5,694 nt of DNA from Alphaproteobacteria bacterium (lineage in GTDB: Bacteria; Pseudomonadota; Alphaproteobacteria; Thalassobaculales; Thalassobaculaceae): positions 1 to 5,694 of the forward strand of contig JAPKDN010000226.1 in the NCBI GenBank assembly GCA_028822575.1, read 5' to 3'. Under the pieces are notes generated by a model. It made no database searches and was not told the origin of the DNA. It saw only the letters and a list, made by a program, of their open reading frames with translations. Both the position numbers and the translations under genes were made by a program. The first letter of the stretch is position 1. The number at the start of each line of letters is the position of its first letter. Below are positions 1-5,554 of this stretch, one piece after another.

Positions 1-2
1 TT

Positions 3-110
3 GACGGCAGAGGAGAGGAGACACGAGAAACCGGCAACGTGATGGCGGTGGAGGGACAGGGGGTAAAAGAACAGGATTATTCCCGTAAGCATATCGAGCT
101 CGGTTCTTAA
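3..110 (+). CDS. Possible 3' end of an unidentified plus-strand gene (partial, weak)
   Basis: One plus-strand frame is open from the window edge to a TAA at 108-110. It gives about 35 residues ending in QDYSRKHIELGS, a hydrophilic tail with charged residues. It could be the C-terminus of a gene entering from the left, which would be convergent with the phoX pseudogene. Alternatively, a 22-residue frame could start at the ATG at 42-44. No domain can be recognised from so little sequence and no clear terminator hairpin follows, so this may equally be chance. The other two plus frames close early, one of them at 40-42. Confidence 0.2.
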   Translation, partial: DGRGEETRETGNVMAVEGQGVKEQDYSRKHIELGS

Positions 111-158
111 TCTGGCTTATATCTACTTGTGTCTGCTTAAAAATGAGCTGCCTCCCCA

Positions 159-284
159 TCTTTCGAGGGGGGCCATATCTGGGTCGGCTAATTGTGACGG
201 TAGGCAGGTCATGATGATCGGTCTTTCAAAGTGGTCCCCGATCCGTCACACGCCTCCGACTCAGTTGTGGGCCCCCTCGAAAGA
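159..284. repeat. Imperfect long palindrome, MITE-like or structured RNA element
   Basis: Positions 159-200 and the reverse complement of 243-284 align without gaps over 42 nt with 33 identities. The outer 13 nt (TCTTTCGAGGGGG) and the inner 8 nt (TGTGACGG) match perfectly. The 42-nt centre holds a smaller hairpin (GATCGG at 216-221 with CCGATC at 238-243, enclosing CTTTCAAAG). The whole 126-nt unit can therefore fold into one long hairpin on either strand. That architecture fits a miniature inverted-repeat element or transposon remnant, or a structured transcript. No convincing target-site duplication is visible; only the dinucleotide CA flanks both ends. No transposase is present in the window. 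The element lies just downstream of the phoX pseudogene's 3' end. Confidence 0.6.
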
Positions 285-364
285 CAGGGCGACGTTTATT
301 TTTAGGAAAAGCCGCAGCGTTCTTGAGCGAATATCATTGGAATTTATCTATGGCTCCCGCCACG

Positions 365-2236
365 TTAACTGATCCAATGACGCGAGAACCTACCCCCGAT
401 ACTGCCACCACCCTTCTTGGTAACCACGACCACACTCGGCCACATCGGCATCTTGGGGTCAAAATCCAGCCAGCGGGTGGCGGGATCCTCGAAGGTGGAG
501 TTGCGCTCAAAACCCTTGTGGTTCTGGGTGCCGTCGGCCGCTGGACTGCCAGAAACAGGCTCTGGTCGTCCGGGATGAATTCTGGCCCGCAGAGTTCGGC
601 GCCAACGGGGGCGGAAGAACATGCCGGAATAGCCTCGAAGTTTCCCCTCGGTCTCGACCACCTAGAGGCCATCGGCGGTCTTGCCCCAGCCCCGGCCCCG
701 GCCCCGGCCTTAATCGGTGGAGACCCAAAGTCTGCCCTGACCATCGATGGCGCGGTTGTCGGGCGCTGCGAACCAGCCATTTTCTGAGGTGTCGGGATGA
801 TACATCGCGCCAACGTCCGCGATGGAGGGATCCCCAGCCTTGATCAGAATTTCCCAGTGCGAGATGGTCGAGGCGTGGTTGCCACCTTCTGGCGCGGTTT
901 CGACGATATGGCCGAAACTGTTCTTGGCCCTAGGGTTCCCCGCGTCGACTTGCTCCGGCTTGCGCTTGAAGTTGTTGATCAGCATCACACAGACCTTGCC
1001 GTTCTTCGGGTTCGGCTCCACATCCTTTGGCCGGTCCATCGGCGGCGCGCCGACCAGACCTGTGGCCCGATACTTGGGGTCATAGCTCCCAGCGCGGACG
1101 AATTTGTAGAGGTACTCGAAGCGGGCATCGTCGCCGGTATAGGCAACCACCCAGCCATCAGCGTTTATGATCACATTGGCACCCTCGTGGACAAAGCGAC
1201 CCAGGGCGGTGCGTTTGATTGGTATCGAGTTTGGGTCATAGGGATCGACCTCAATGATGTAGCTGAAGCGATTGGACTCGTTTGTTTCCTCGTCGATGTT
1301 AAACTGGTCGTGATACGCGCCCGAGGCTTATCAAATGCTGGGAATGCCGTAACGCGCGTAGTCCGAGCCCACGGCCTTCTTGTCGCCATCGCTCCAGAAA
1401 TAACCGCGTATGTTTTCCTCGCCTGTGAGAGCTGTGCCCCAGGGCGTGGTGCCACCGGCACAATTATTCAACTTGCCGGTCACGTGTTTGCCGGTTGGGC
1501 CGGCCGAGGTCTCCATCGCGTCAGTGCTCGCCGCTAGGCCGGACAAAACCATCGCCGAGGTGCGGGTGTTGATCCGGCGGGCATACTCACTGCCACGGAC
1601 CACGCCCCATTTACCCTTCTTCTTTTTGATCTCGATGATCGAGCCGCCATGGGCCGACATCTCGATATCGATCAGCTCGTTGGTCATGTCAGCAAATTGG
1701 GCGTCGCGGTCCTGTCTGCCTAGGTCCGTGAACATCAGTTCCTGATTGGTATATTCGTGGTTCACGAAGAGCAGGCCATGATCGCTGTTGTTCGAATCCA
1801 TCGGCAGCGGCCTGTGGTCATGGTAGTCGTTATTATAGCCGAACTGCTGTTCTTGCGCCCAGGATGTCTGGTTATAGGGATCAAAGGTCGGCGCGCCGGG
1901 CGTCACTGGGTCACCCCAGCGGATAAGGATATTGGCGTTATAGCCCTCGGCGACATGATGGGTGCCGTCGGCGTCGTGTGAGACCCCGGAGAAGAACACG
2001 CGGGGCGTCACGGCCTCAGCCTCGCCGGTACTCATAAGGGCGCCAGGGACGGCGATGGCGCCGATTGTGGAGACCGCGAGCGTGCCTCTGAGAACGGCCC
2101 GGCGGCCATAGCGCTGGTTGATTACATCGCCCATGGTCGCTTCGGTTGACGTGTTGACCGGAATGTTCTCTGAAAGCTCGTATGCCTCGGTCTTGCCGCC
2201 GGCCTCCGCCATCATTTTCTTGATTTCATGAGACAT
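365..2236 (-). pseudogene. phoX: PhoX-family (DUF839) Tat-exported alkaline phosphatase, broken by four stops and paired frameshifts
   Basis: In intact relatives this is a Tat-exported, metal-dependent phosphomonoesterase (calcium and iron in characterised PhoX) that releases phosphate from organic phosphoesters outside the inner membrane. The first 301 codons are intact. They contain a twin-arginine signal (GRRAVLRG, residues 44-51, then a hydrophobic stretch to about 68 and a possible AxA cleavage near 73-75), FGYNNDY (132-138), LLFVNHEYTN (155-164) and the family signature NNCAGGTTPWGT (257-268) followed by LTGEEN. The same frame then hits TGA-TAA (1328-1333) and continues with family sequence (NRFSYIIEVDPYDP, KRTALGRFVHEGA, RPKDVEPNPKNGKV, FGHIVE, GRLWVSTD). 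It stops again at TAA (710-712) and TAG (662-664) and runs to TAA at 365-367 through STFEDPATRW and TKKGGG. Between about 611 and 535 the family sequence (PVGAELCGPEFIPDDQSLFLAVQ) is in another frame, so two compensating indels are present. A GGAG precedes the start. At about 624 codons it has normal family length. A functional product is very unlikely; assembly error is the main alternative. Confidence 0.9.
684..709. repeat. Hexanucleotide tandem repeat (CCCCGG)n inside the phoX pseudogene
   Basis: One CCCCAG unit is followed by three exact CCCCGG units and a partial CC, directly abutting the TAA stop at 710-712 of the minus-strand phoX frame. On the coding strand it would read as a Gly-Arg dipeptide repeat. 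A period of six keeps the frame, so the repeat itself does not break the gene. From what I recall of PhoX relatives, the segment between STD and ADGLW lacks a Gly-Arg repeat, which suggests a local expansion. Confidence 0.7.
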
Positions 2237-2279
2237 GTCGCGCTCCGCTCTTGGATCTCAGAGTTTCTTGGCTGGAAGT

Positions 2280-2308
2280 TTGACATAAGTATCCAAAGTT
2301 GATGACGA
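2280..2308 (-). promoter_or_regulatory. Weak Pho-box-like repeats upstream of phoX
   Basis: On the minus strand TCGTCAT (2308-2302) and ATGTCAA (2286-2280) each match five of seven positions of the PhoB half-site CTGTCAT. They are exactly 22 nt apart, two 11-nt Pho-box periods. The middle unit expected between them (TTTGGAT) matches poorly. The location, 44-72 nt before the phoX start, fits a PhoB-activated phosphatase, but the match is degenerate and may be chance. Confidence 0.2.
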
Positions 2309-2447
2309 AGCACCCGCGTTCCCCTCCACCTCTTTTAGGTCGGATGTAACAAAGATCGCCTTGCCCAAAGGCCCCACGAACAGCGACAAAAACCCAAAGC
2401 TGGAAGAGGCTTCGTCTGTCCATCACGTTCAATTGGCGCCGACTGAC

Positions 2448-3227
2448 TTAACCACCCATACCTTCAAGGCCGCTGTCGACACTGAGTGCCTGGCCGGTGA
2501 TCGTGGCGCCCAGGTCGGAGCAAAGATACAGGATCATGCCCGAGATATGCGATGGGGGAACAAACGACCGTAGCGACGTGATCGAGACCATCTCGTCGCG
2601 CGCCTGATTTTCGGACACGCCTTCCGCCTTTGCCTTGGCCTGGATGACCCGGGTGATTCGATCGCCCTCGACGGGTCCGGGCTGGATACAATTGCAACGG
2701 ATACCGAAGGGGCCGACTTCCAACGCCGTCGTGCGGGTCAGGCCGACGATCGCCCATTTCGAGGCGGCGTATGGGCTGCGAAGCGCGAAGCCAAACTTGC
2801 CGGCTGCCGAGGAGAGATTGACGATCCCGCCGCCGCCGGCTTCCTTGATGCGCGGTATCGCGCGCTGGGTGCCAAGAAACGCACTGGTCAGATTGACGGT
2901 GATGCAGGCCTGCCAGTCCTCTAGGCTGATCTCTTCAACCGGCGCGGTCGGACCGGCGGTGCCTGCGTTGTTGATCATGAAGTCCAAACCGCCGAGATAG
3001 GCATCGGCGCGCTCGAATAGCGTATCGATCGCATGGGGGTCGGCAACGTCGACGAGCATGCCATCGACATTGTCATGCCCGGAGATCGTGGCCTCGAGCC
3101 CAGCCTCGTCGATGTCGCAGATGAAAACTTTCGCGCCGGCTTCGGTGAGCAGACGCACGGTCTGCCGACCGATCCCGCCGCCGGCTGCCGTGATGATTGC
3201 CCGTTTGCCGCTTAGGTCCAGTGCCAT
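2448..3227 (-). CDS. SDR-family NAD(P)-dependent oxidoreductase
   Basis: This is a classical short-chain dehydrogenase/reductase of 259 residues, the usual length, and is cytosolic. Visible motifs are a Rossmann cofactor loop TAAGGGIG (13-20; the family's TGxxxGxG with Ala for the first Gly), an acidic residue at the end of the second strand (Asp38 in CDID, favouring NAD over NADP), NNAG (86-89), and the catalytic set Asn112, Ser140, Tyr153 and Lys157 (YAASK). PGPV follows, and the protein ends with a typical SDR tail (TGQALSVDSG). The reaction is reversible alcohol/ketone oxidoreduction; the substrate cannot be read from the sequence, and FabG-like annotation would be only generic. I chose the ATG at 3225-3227, preceded by GGCGAGG, over an in-frame TTG at 3242. 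The gene lies 211 nt upstream of phoX and 99 nt downstream of the membrane-protein gene, so it may be read from its own promoter. All catalytic residues are intact. Confidence 0.95.
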   Translation of the reverse strand: MALDLSGKRAIITAAGGGIGRQTVRLLTEAGAKVFICDIDEAGLEATISGHDNVDGMLVDVADPHAIDTLFERADAYLGGLDFMINNAGTAGPTAPVEEISLEDWQACITVNLTSAFLGTQRAIPRIKEAGGGGIVNLSSAAGKFGFALRSPYAASKWAIVGLTRTTALEVGPFGIRCNCIQPGPVEGDRITRVIQAKAKAEGVSENQARDEMVSITSLRSFVPPSHISGMILYLCSDLGATITGQALSVDSGLEGMGG

Positions 3228-3326
3228 GTCCGCCTCGCCCAAATGAAGATACGAGATCGACTATAACCTTGTCGCGACGTTCGCTCGACTTTGAAATGTC
3301 ATAATGAGATTGGTCAGTGCGCGTGG

Positions 3327-3950
3327 CTACTTGTATCTCTTCACCGCCTCGCGCTTCGCGTCGTCCTGACGTTCGCCGCCATAGAGGAGACCGGCGGCGG
3401 TGAACGCGATCGACAGACCAAAAGCGGATAATGTGGCGCTCAGGCCCCAAACTGGGCCATATTCTTGCCAAATGAAAAGAATGCCATACCAAAACGCGGC
3501 GCATGAGAAGACCGCCGCGAGCAGTAGAAAACCCATTCTTACCGCCAGACCGCCAAGCCGATTGGCGGACATTAACTCGCGAAACGCCGCGCTGGTCTCC
3601 GCCTCGCGCACCGCCTTGGTGATTTCCTTGCAAGCGACCTTGGACCAGTCCCGATAGCTCATCCCGGTCTTGCCGTCACCTCGTTCGGGATTGAGGATCA
3701 TTTCCTTGAGTTGGTCGACAATTTCCTGGGCCCGGTCGTCGGCGGTACGCTTTTTTAGACTTGGAAACGGCGAACTTTTGTTGTTGTCCGTATCTTCGCC
3801 CGGCATCGGTTCGCGCAGTAGATCAAATGCTGTCGCTGGGGGCTCAACCCAAGCCGCGCCGGAGCGGCTAGTCTTTGACCCGGTGTGAAATCCACCTGGT
3901 GAATCGTAGCGGCTCATCGCGATCCGTGCCTGTCTATCATGCCTGGCCAT
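3327..3950 (-). CDS. Small membrane protein with two C-terminal transmembrane helices, function unknown
   Basis: I do not recognise this 207-residue protein. Its N-terminal two thirds (to about residue 130) are hydrophilic and charged, with a low-complexity, probably disordered start and a likely helical part (DDRAQEIVDQLKEMI, 71-85; AVREAETSAAFRELM, 113-127). Two hydrophobic segments follow at about 137-161 and 166-190, joined by a very short turn (WQEYGP), and a basic tail (KREAVKRYK) ends it. This predicts a helical hairpin in the inner membrane with a cytosolic N-domain. The first ATG (3948-3950) overlaps the end of the PilZ gene by 14 nt; an alternative ATG at 3915-3917 (196 residues, MSRYDS) leaves a 19-nt gap. 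Neither has a strong ribosome binding site. Either way the gene is tightly coupled to the PilZ gene, so the two are probably cotranscribed and may work together. Confidence 0.75.
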   Translation of the reverse strand: MARHDRQARIAMSRYDSPGGFHTGSKTSRSGAAWVEPPATAFDLLREPMPGEDTDNNKSSPFPSLKKRTADDRAQEIVDQLKEMILNPERGDGKTGMSYRDWSKVACKEITKAVREAETSAAFRELMSANRLGGLAVRMGFLLLAAVFSCAAFWYGILFIWQEYGPVWGLSATLSAFGLSIAFTAAGLLYGGERQDDAKREAVKRYK

Positions 3951-4293
3951 GGGCCATCCGTTCGTTCAGATACTGATTCAACGTCGTCCAGGCCAGCATG
4001 TCCAGATCTTCGAAGATGATGGCCAATGAAACATCGCTTGAATTGTAGCGTCTTACCGCCGCCATGGTCTGAAACAGCGCGCCTGGCCCCGCCGTTGGCA
4101 CTAGGACCCTGATCTCTGCCCGGTCGGGTGGCTGCAGAGCTCCATAGTAATTGGCAATCTTCATGCCGCGGAGGCTCCAATTGTCGATTGCGTAAGGCGT
4201 TTTCCCAATCACTACGGTCATTGGTGCCTTTATACGCCGGCTTTCACGGCGGTCCAGGTCCTCGACTGAGGTAGAGGTTTGGTGGTCATGCAT
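3937..4293 (-). CDS. PilZ domain protein (putative c-di-GMP receptor)
   Basis: This 118-residue, single-domain cytosolic protein carries both PilZ signature elements: an RxxxR-type arginine cluster (DRRESRR, residues 14-20) and the [D/N]xSxxG motif (NWSLRG, 38-43), about 20 residues apart as expected. A beta-rich body follows, including VRRYNSSDVSLAIIFEDL, and a C-terminal helix (LNQYLNERMA). With both motifs intact it should bind cyclic di-GMP and transmit that signal to a partner through protein contact, commonly in motility, exopolysaccharide or adhesion control. The start is supported by AGAGGT (minus strand, 4306-4301) seven nt ahead of the ATG. The membrane-protein gene starts before or just after its stop, making that protein the obvious candidate partner; this is inference. 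The 172-nt gap upstream should hold its promoter, but I see only weak -10-like AT-rich sequence there. Confidence 0.88.
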   Translation of the reverse strand: MHDHQTSTSVEDLDRRESRRIKAPMTVVIGKTPYAIDNWSLRGMKIANYYGALQPPDRAEIRVLVPTAGPGALFQTMAAVRRYNSSDVSLAIIFEDLDMLAWTTLNQYLNERMAHGQA

Positions 4294-4465
4294 CGTGGCT
4301 ACCTCTTCAAACTTGGTCCTGGCTTGCGTCGGTAGAGGAAGAGCAAACTACGTGCCAAGGTCTAGGTCTCCAGAGTTGTTCAGTATTTATCGTTGGTTTT
4401 TGCGTTTTTTCGATCTTCGCGCAGTTTGAATTTCAACCAAGGAAGAAATTGCCGTCCCCAATAGG

Positions 4466-4744
4466 CTAGTCGCGCCGGGCAATTTGTCCGCGCGAAGGCC
4501 AGGCTGGCCGTGTCGCGATGTCCTTGGAGCCACATGAGGTGCATCGCATTCGGGCACCAACTTCGGGCACCGGAAATGCCGGGCCGAGTTGCTGAACCAA
4601 CATTGCCGTCGAGGCCTCGGCATTGTGCCCGCACCGGTTACACCAACAGAAAACTGCGATACCTGCGCGCATGAGGTCGCCAAGAGCGGCGGGGCGTCGG
4701 CCACGCTCCTCCTCGTCGACCACGGTTTCCTTCAATCGTCCCAT
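4466..4744 (-). CDS. Small zinc-ribbon protein, possibly SOS-regulated
   Basis: This 92-residue protein has a charged N-terminus and the core FCWCNRCGHN (residues 32-41), then LGPAFPVPEVGARMRCTSCGSKD (53-75). Cys33/Cys35/Cys38 with Cys68/Cys71 make a plausible four-cysteine zinc ribbon. It ends in TRPAWPSRGQI, a tail I associate with short uncharacterised alphaproteobacterial proteins, with no known reaction. Zinc ribbons of this size usually bind nucleic acid or protein, but neither is shown here. I chose the ATG at 4742-4744 because CAGGGG lies about eight nt ahead of it. An in-frame ATG at 4786 would lie upstream of the predicted transcription start and is rejected. The promoter region holds a perfect GTTC-N7-GTTC LexA-type box, which suggests DNA-damage induction. 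It is the only gene in the window with this signal. Confidence 0.85.
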   Translation of the reverse strand: MGRLKETVVDEEERGRRPAALGDLMRAGIAVFCWCNRCGHNAEASTAMLVQQLGPAFPVPEVGARMRCTSCGSKDIATRPAWPSRGQIARRD

Positions 4745-4754
4745 TAAATGCCCC

Positions 4755-4774
4755 TGTTCTTCGAAAAAAGAACA
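4755..4774. repeat. Short inverted repeat between the LexA-type box and the RBS
   Basis: TGTTCTT (4755-4761) and AAGAACA (4768-4774) form a perfect 7-bp inverted repeat with a 6-nt loop. It shares one GAAC with the adjacent LexA-type box and ends next to the Shine-Dalgarno sequence of the zinc-ribbon gene. It could be part of an extended operator or a leader hairpin. Confidence 0.45.
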
Positions 4775-4784
4775 TAGCAAGAAC
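4770..4784 (-). promoter_or_regulatory. LexA (SOS) box, alphaproteobacterial type
   Basis: The minus strand reads GTTCTTGCTATGTTC, an exact GTTC-N7-GTTC direct repeat. This is the consensus recognised by LexA in Alphaproteobacteria, unlike the CTG-N10-CAG palindrome of E. coli. It lies 26 nt before the start codon of the zinc-ribbon gene and covers the predicted -10 element, so LexA bound there would block transcription. The eight fixed bases make a chance hit within a short promoter region unlikely, but not impossible. Confidence 0.6.
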
Positions 4785-4800
4785 ATTCGATGGTCGGCAA
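4771..4800 (-). promoter_or_regulatory. Predicted sigma70-like promoter of the zinc-ribbon gene
   Basis: On the minus strand a -35-like TTGCCG (4800-4795) and a -10-like TATGTT (4776-4771) are separated by 18 nt. Each matches four of six consensus bases. The -10 is embedded in the LexA-type box. Transcription would begin near 4764, leaving a leader of about 20 nt containing the ribosome binding site. Confidence 0.4.
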
Positions 4801-4913
4801 TTCTTCATTTGACTGCCAATCGGGCGGTGTTGTCGCCTGGAAAGCATCATTATGAGCGGGTGAAAGCCATAGGGACGAAAAAGCGTGGTGTGAGTTTCGA
4901 CCGAAGCCCGTCG

Positions 4914-5252
4914 TTACCCTTTAACCAAACGTGGTAGGGTTCTGAAACGGTTCATCACGGTCGAGAGCGACCCGGATGACGTGACGGGCTTGGGGCCGTT
5001 GAAAAGCTCGAAGACCGGGTCGTTTTGACCGGGTTTCTGCATCTTTACAAAAGAATATAGTGGATGTTCACGACTGCTCCTAAAAATCGAGAATGTCGCC
5101 ATATGGTAGCCTCTATCGATGGCATAGTCTCGCCAATCACCTTTGATAACACCCATGCTGTACGCGGAAAGGATTTCACCAAGTTCACGCTTGCTGAAAA
5201 ACACCTCAGGTTTCCTGCGGCTGGTATTGTTCAGTCGGATCAGCTTCGCCAT
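4914..5252 (-). CDS. DUF2794 domain-containing protein
   Basis: This 112-residue cytosolic protein matches the DUF2794 family, which is conserved in Alphaproteobacteria and has no established function. Recognisable features are a short RLNN lead-in, VFFSKRELGEILSAYS (17-32), the family hallmark GDWRDYAID (38-46), a beta-rich stretch (MATFSIFRSSREHPLYSFVKMQ) and the conserved C-terminal end (FRTLPRLVKG). The domain is full length and unbroken. I chose the ATG at 5250-5252 because homologues begin just before the RLNN-type segment, although its ribosome binding site is poor. An in-frame GTG at 5289-5291 (125 residues) has AGGA well placed ahead of it and fits the predicted transcription start near 5322, so it is a real alternative. 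The gene is divergent from the TPR_21-like gene, and its promoter contains two exact 14-bp repeats, implying dedicated control. Confidence 0.88.
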   Translation of the reverse strand: MAKLIRLNNTSRRKPEVFFSKRELGEILSAYSMGVIKGDWRDYAIDRGYHMATFSIFRSSREHPLYSFVKMQKPGQNDPVFELFNGPKPVTSSGSLSTVMNRFRTLPRLVKG

Positions 5253-5286
5253 GAGTGCGTTTTCGATCCCTATGCTACCACTCCAT

Positions 5287-5298
5287 AACACTAGTGTT
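5287..5298. repeat. 12-bp perfect palindrome AACACTAGTGTT
   Basis: This perfect dyad overlaps the possible GTG start of the DUF2794 gene, downstream of its predicted promoter. It could be a small operator, but palindromes of this size are not rare, and no factor can be assigned. Confidence 0.3.
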
Positions 5299-5328
5299 CC
5301 TGAAAAAAGCGGGCCGGTAAAGTGTTTG

Positions 5329-5357
5329 AATTTATTCCCGTCTAATCGACCTCTCAA
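5329..5357 (-). promoter_or_regulatory. Predicted sigma70-like promoter of the DUF2794 gene
   Basis: On the minus strand TTGAGA (5357-5352; five of six -35 bases) is followed by an optimal 17-nt spacer and TAAATT (5334-5329; four of six -10 bases). Transcription would start near 5322. The proximal copy of the 14-bp direct repeat lies almost entirely inside the spacer, so a protein bound there would compete with RNA polymerase. Confidence 0.45.
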
Positions 5358-5395
5358 TCGTCTCTGGGTTATCGGTGGCGGCGTCTAATCGACCT
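5339..5395. repeat. Pair of exact 14-bp direct repeats (putative operators)
   Basis: The sequence AGGTCGATTAGACG (minus strand) occurs exactly at 5352-5339 and again at 5395-5382. The start-to-start distance is 43 bp, close to four helical turns. The proximal copy sits between the -35 and -10 of the predicted DUF2794 promoter. Two identical sites on the same DNA face suggest cooperative binding by one regulator. The sites also lie upstream of the divergent TPR_21-like gene. No regulator gene is present in the window. Confidence 0.6.
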
Positions 5396-5533
5396 TACAT
5401 TGTTTGATTTCGCGAACTGGCGGGAGTAGGCTCCGCCGCTTGAAGAGTGTGGGCCCGAACCTATCAAAAAATCTTGGCCTTTCCGGCAGTCTTTTTGTTG
5501 GAGCGAGGTTGAGTATCCGGGTGATTACTAGAA

Positions 5534-5554
5534 GAGTGCGACCCGGTCGCACTC
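5534..5554. promoter_or_regulatory. Perfect 10-bp inverted repeat before the TPR_21-like gene
   Basis: GAGTGCGACC (5534-5543), a single C, and GGTCGCACTC (5545-5554) form a perfect dyad. It lies eight nt before the Shine-Dalgarno GGAG (5563-5566) of the plus-strand gene. It could be an operator for a dimeric regulator, or, as RNA, a GC-rich leader stem (its loop would have to open some central pairs). No T-run follows, so it is not a rho-independent terminator. Confidence 0.5.

Noticed and set aside
323..813. Overlapping open frames on both strands near the phoX 3' end
   Set aside because: One minus frame contains the shifted part of PhoX (PVGAELCGPEF) and is explained by the frameshifts; the plus frame is its shadow.
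662..1333. Stop-codon recoding or an alternative genetic code to rescue phoX
   Set aside because: All three stop types interrupt the gene, the same stops end the other genes in the window normally, and frameshifts are also present.
797..1537. A long plus-strand open frame (246 residues) opposite phoX
   Set aside because: It lies antisense to clear PhoX-family coding sequence, and its translation shows no recognisable domain. Long antisense frames are common in GC-rich DNA.
2226..2432. Small minus-strand frame between phoX and the SDR gene
   Set aside because: It starts at TTG without a ribosome binding site and overlaps the phoX start. Its MDRRSLFQLWVF start resembles a signal peptide, but nothing else supports a gene.
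3073..3633. 186-residue minus-strand frame across the SDR start and membrane-protein gene
   Set aside because: It is an out-of-frame, arginine-rich shadow of two better-supported genes.
4380..4704. Two overlapping minus-strand frames downstream of and within the zinc-ribbon gene
   Set aside because: Both are in the wrong frame relative to the CxC/CxxC protein and have no domain or start signal.
4745..4786. Upstream ATG for the zinc-ribbon gene adding MFLLCSFFEEQGHL
   Set aside because: It would lie upstream of the predicted transcription start and inside the LexA-type box; the ATG at 4744 has a good ribosome binding site.
4833..4913. Possible terminator hairpin after DUF2794
   Set aside because: Only a 4-bp CGAC/GTCG stem is visible and there is no U-run, so it does not meet the form of a rho-independent terminator.
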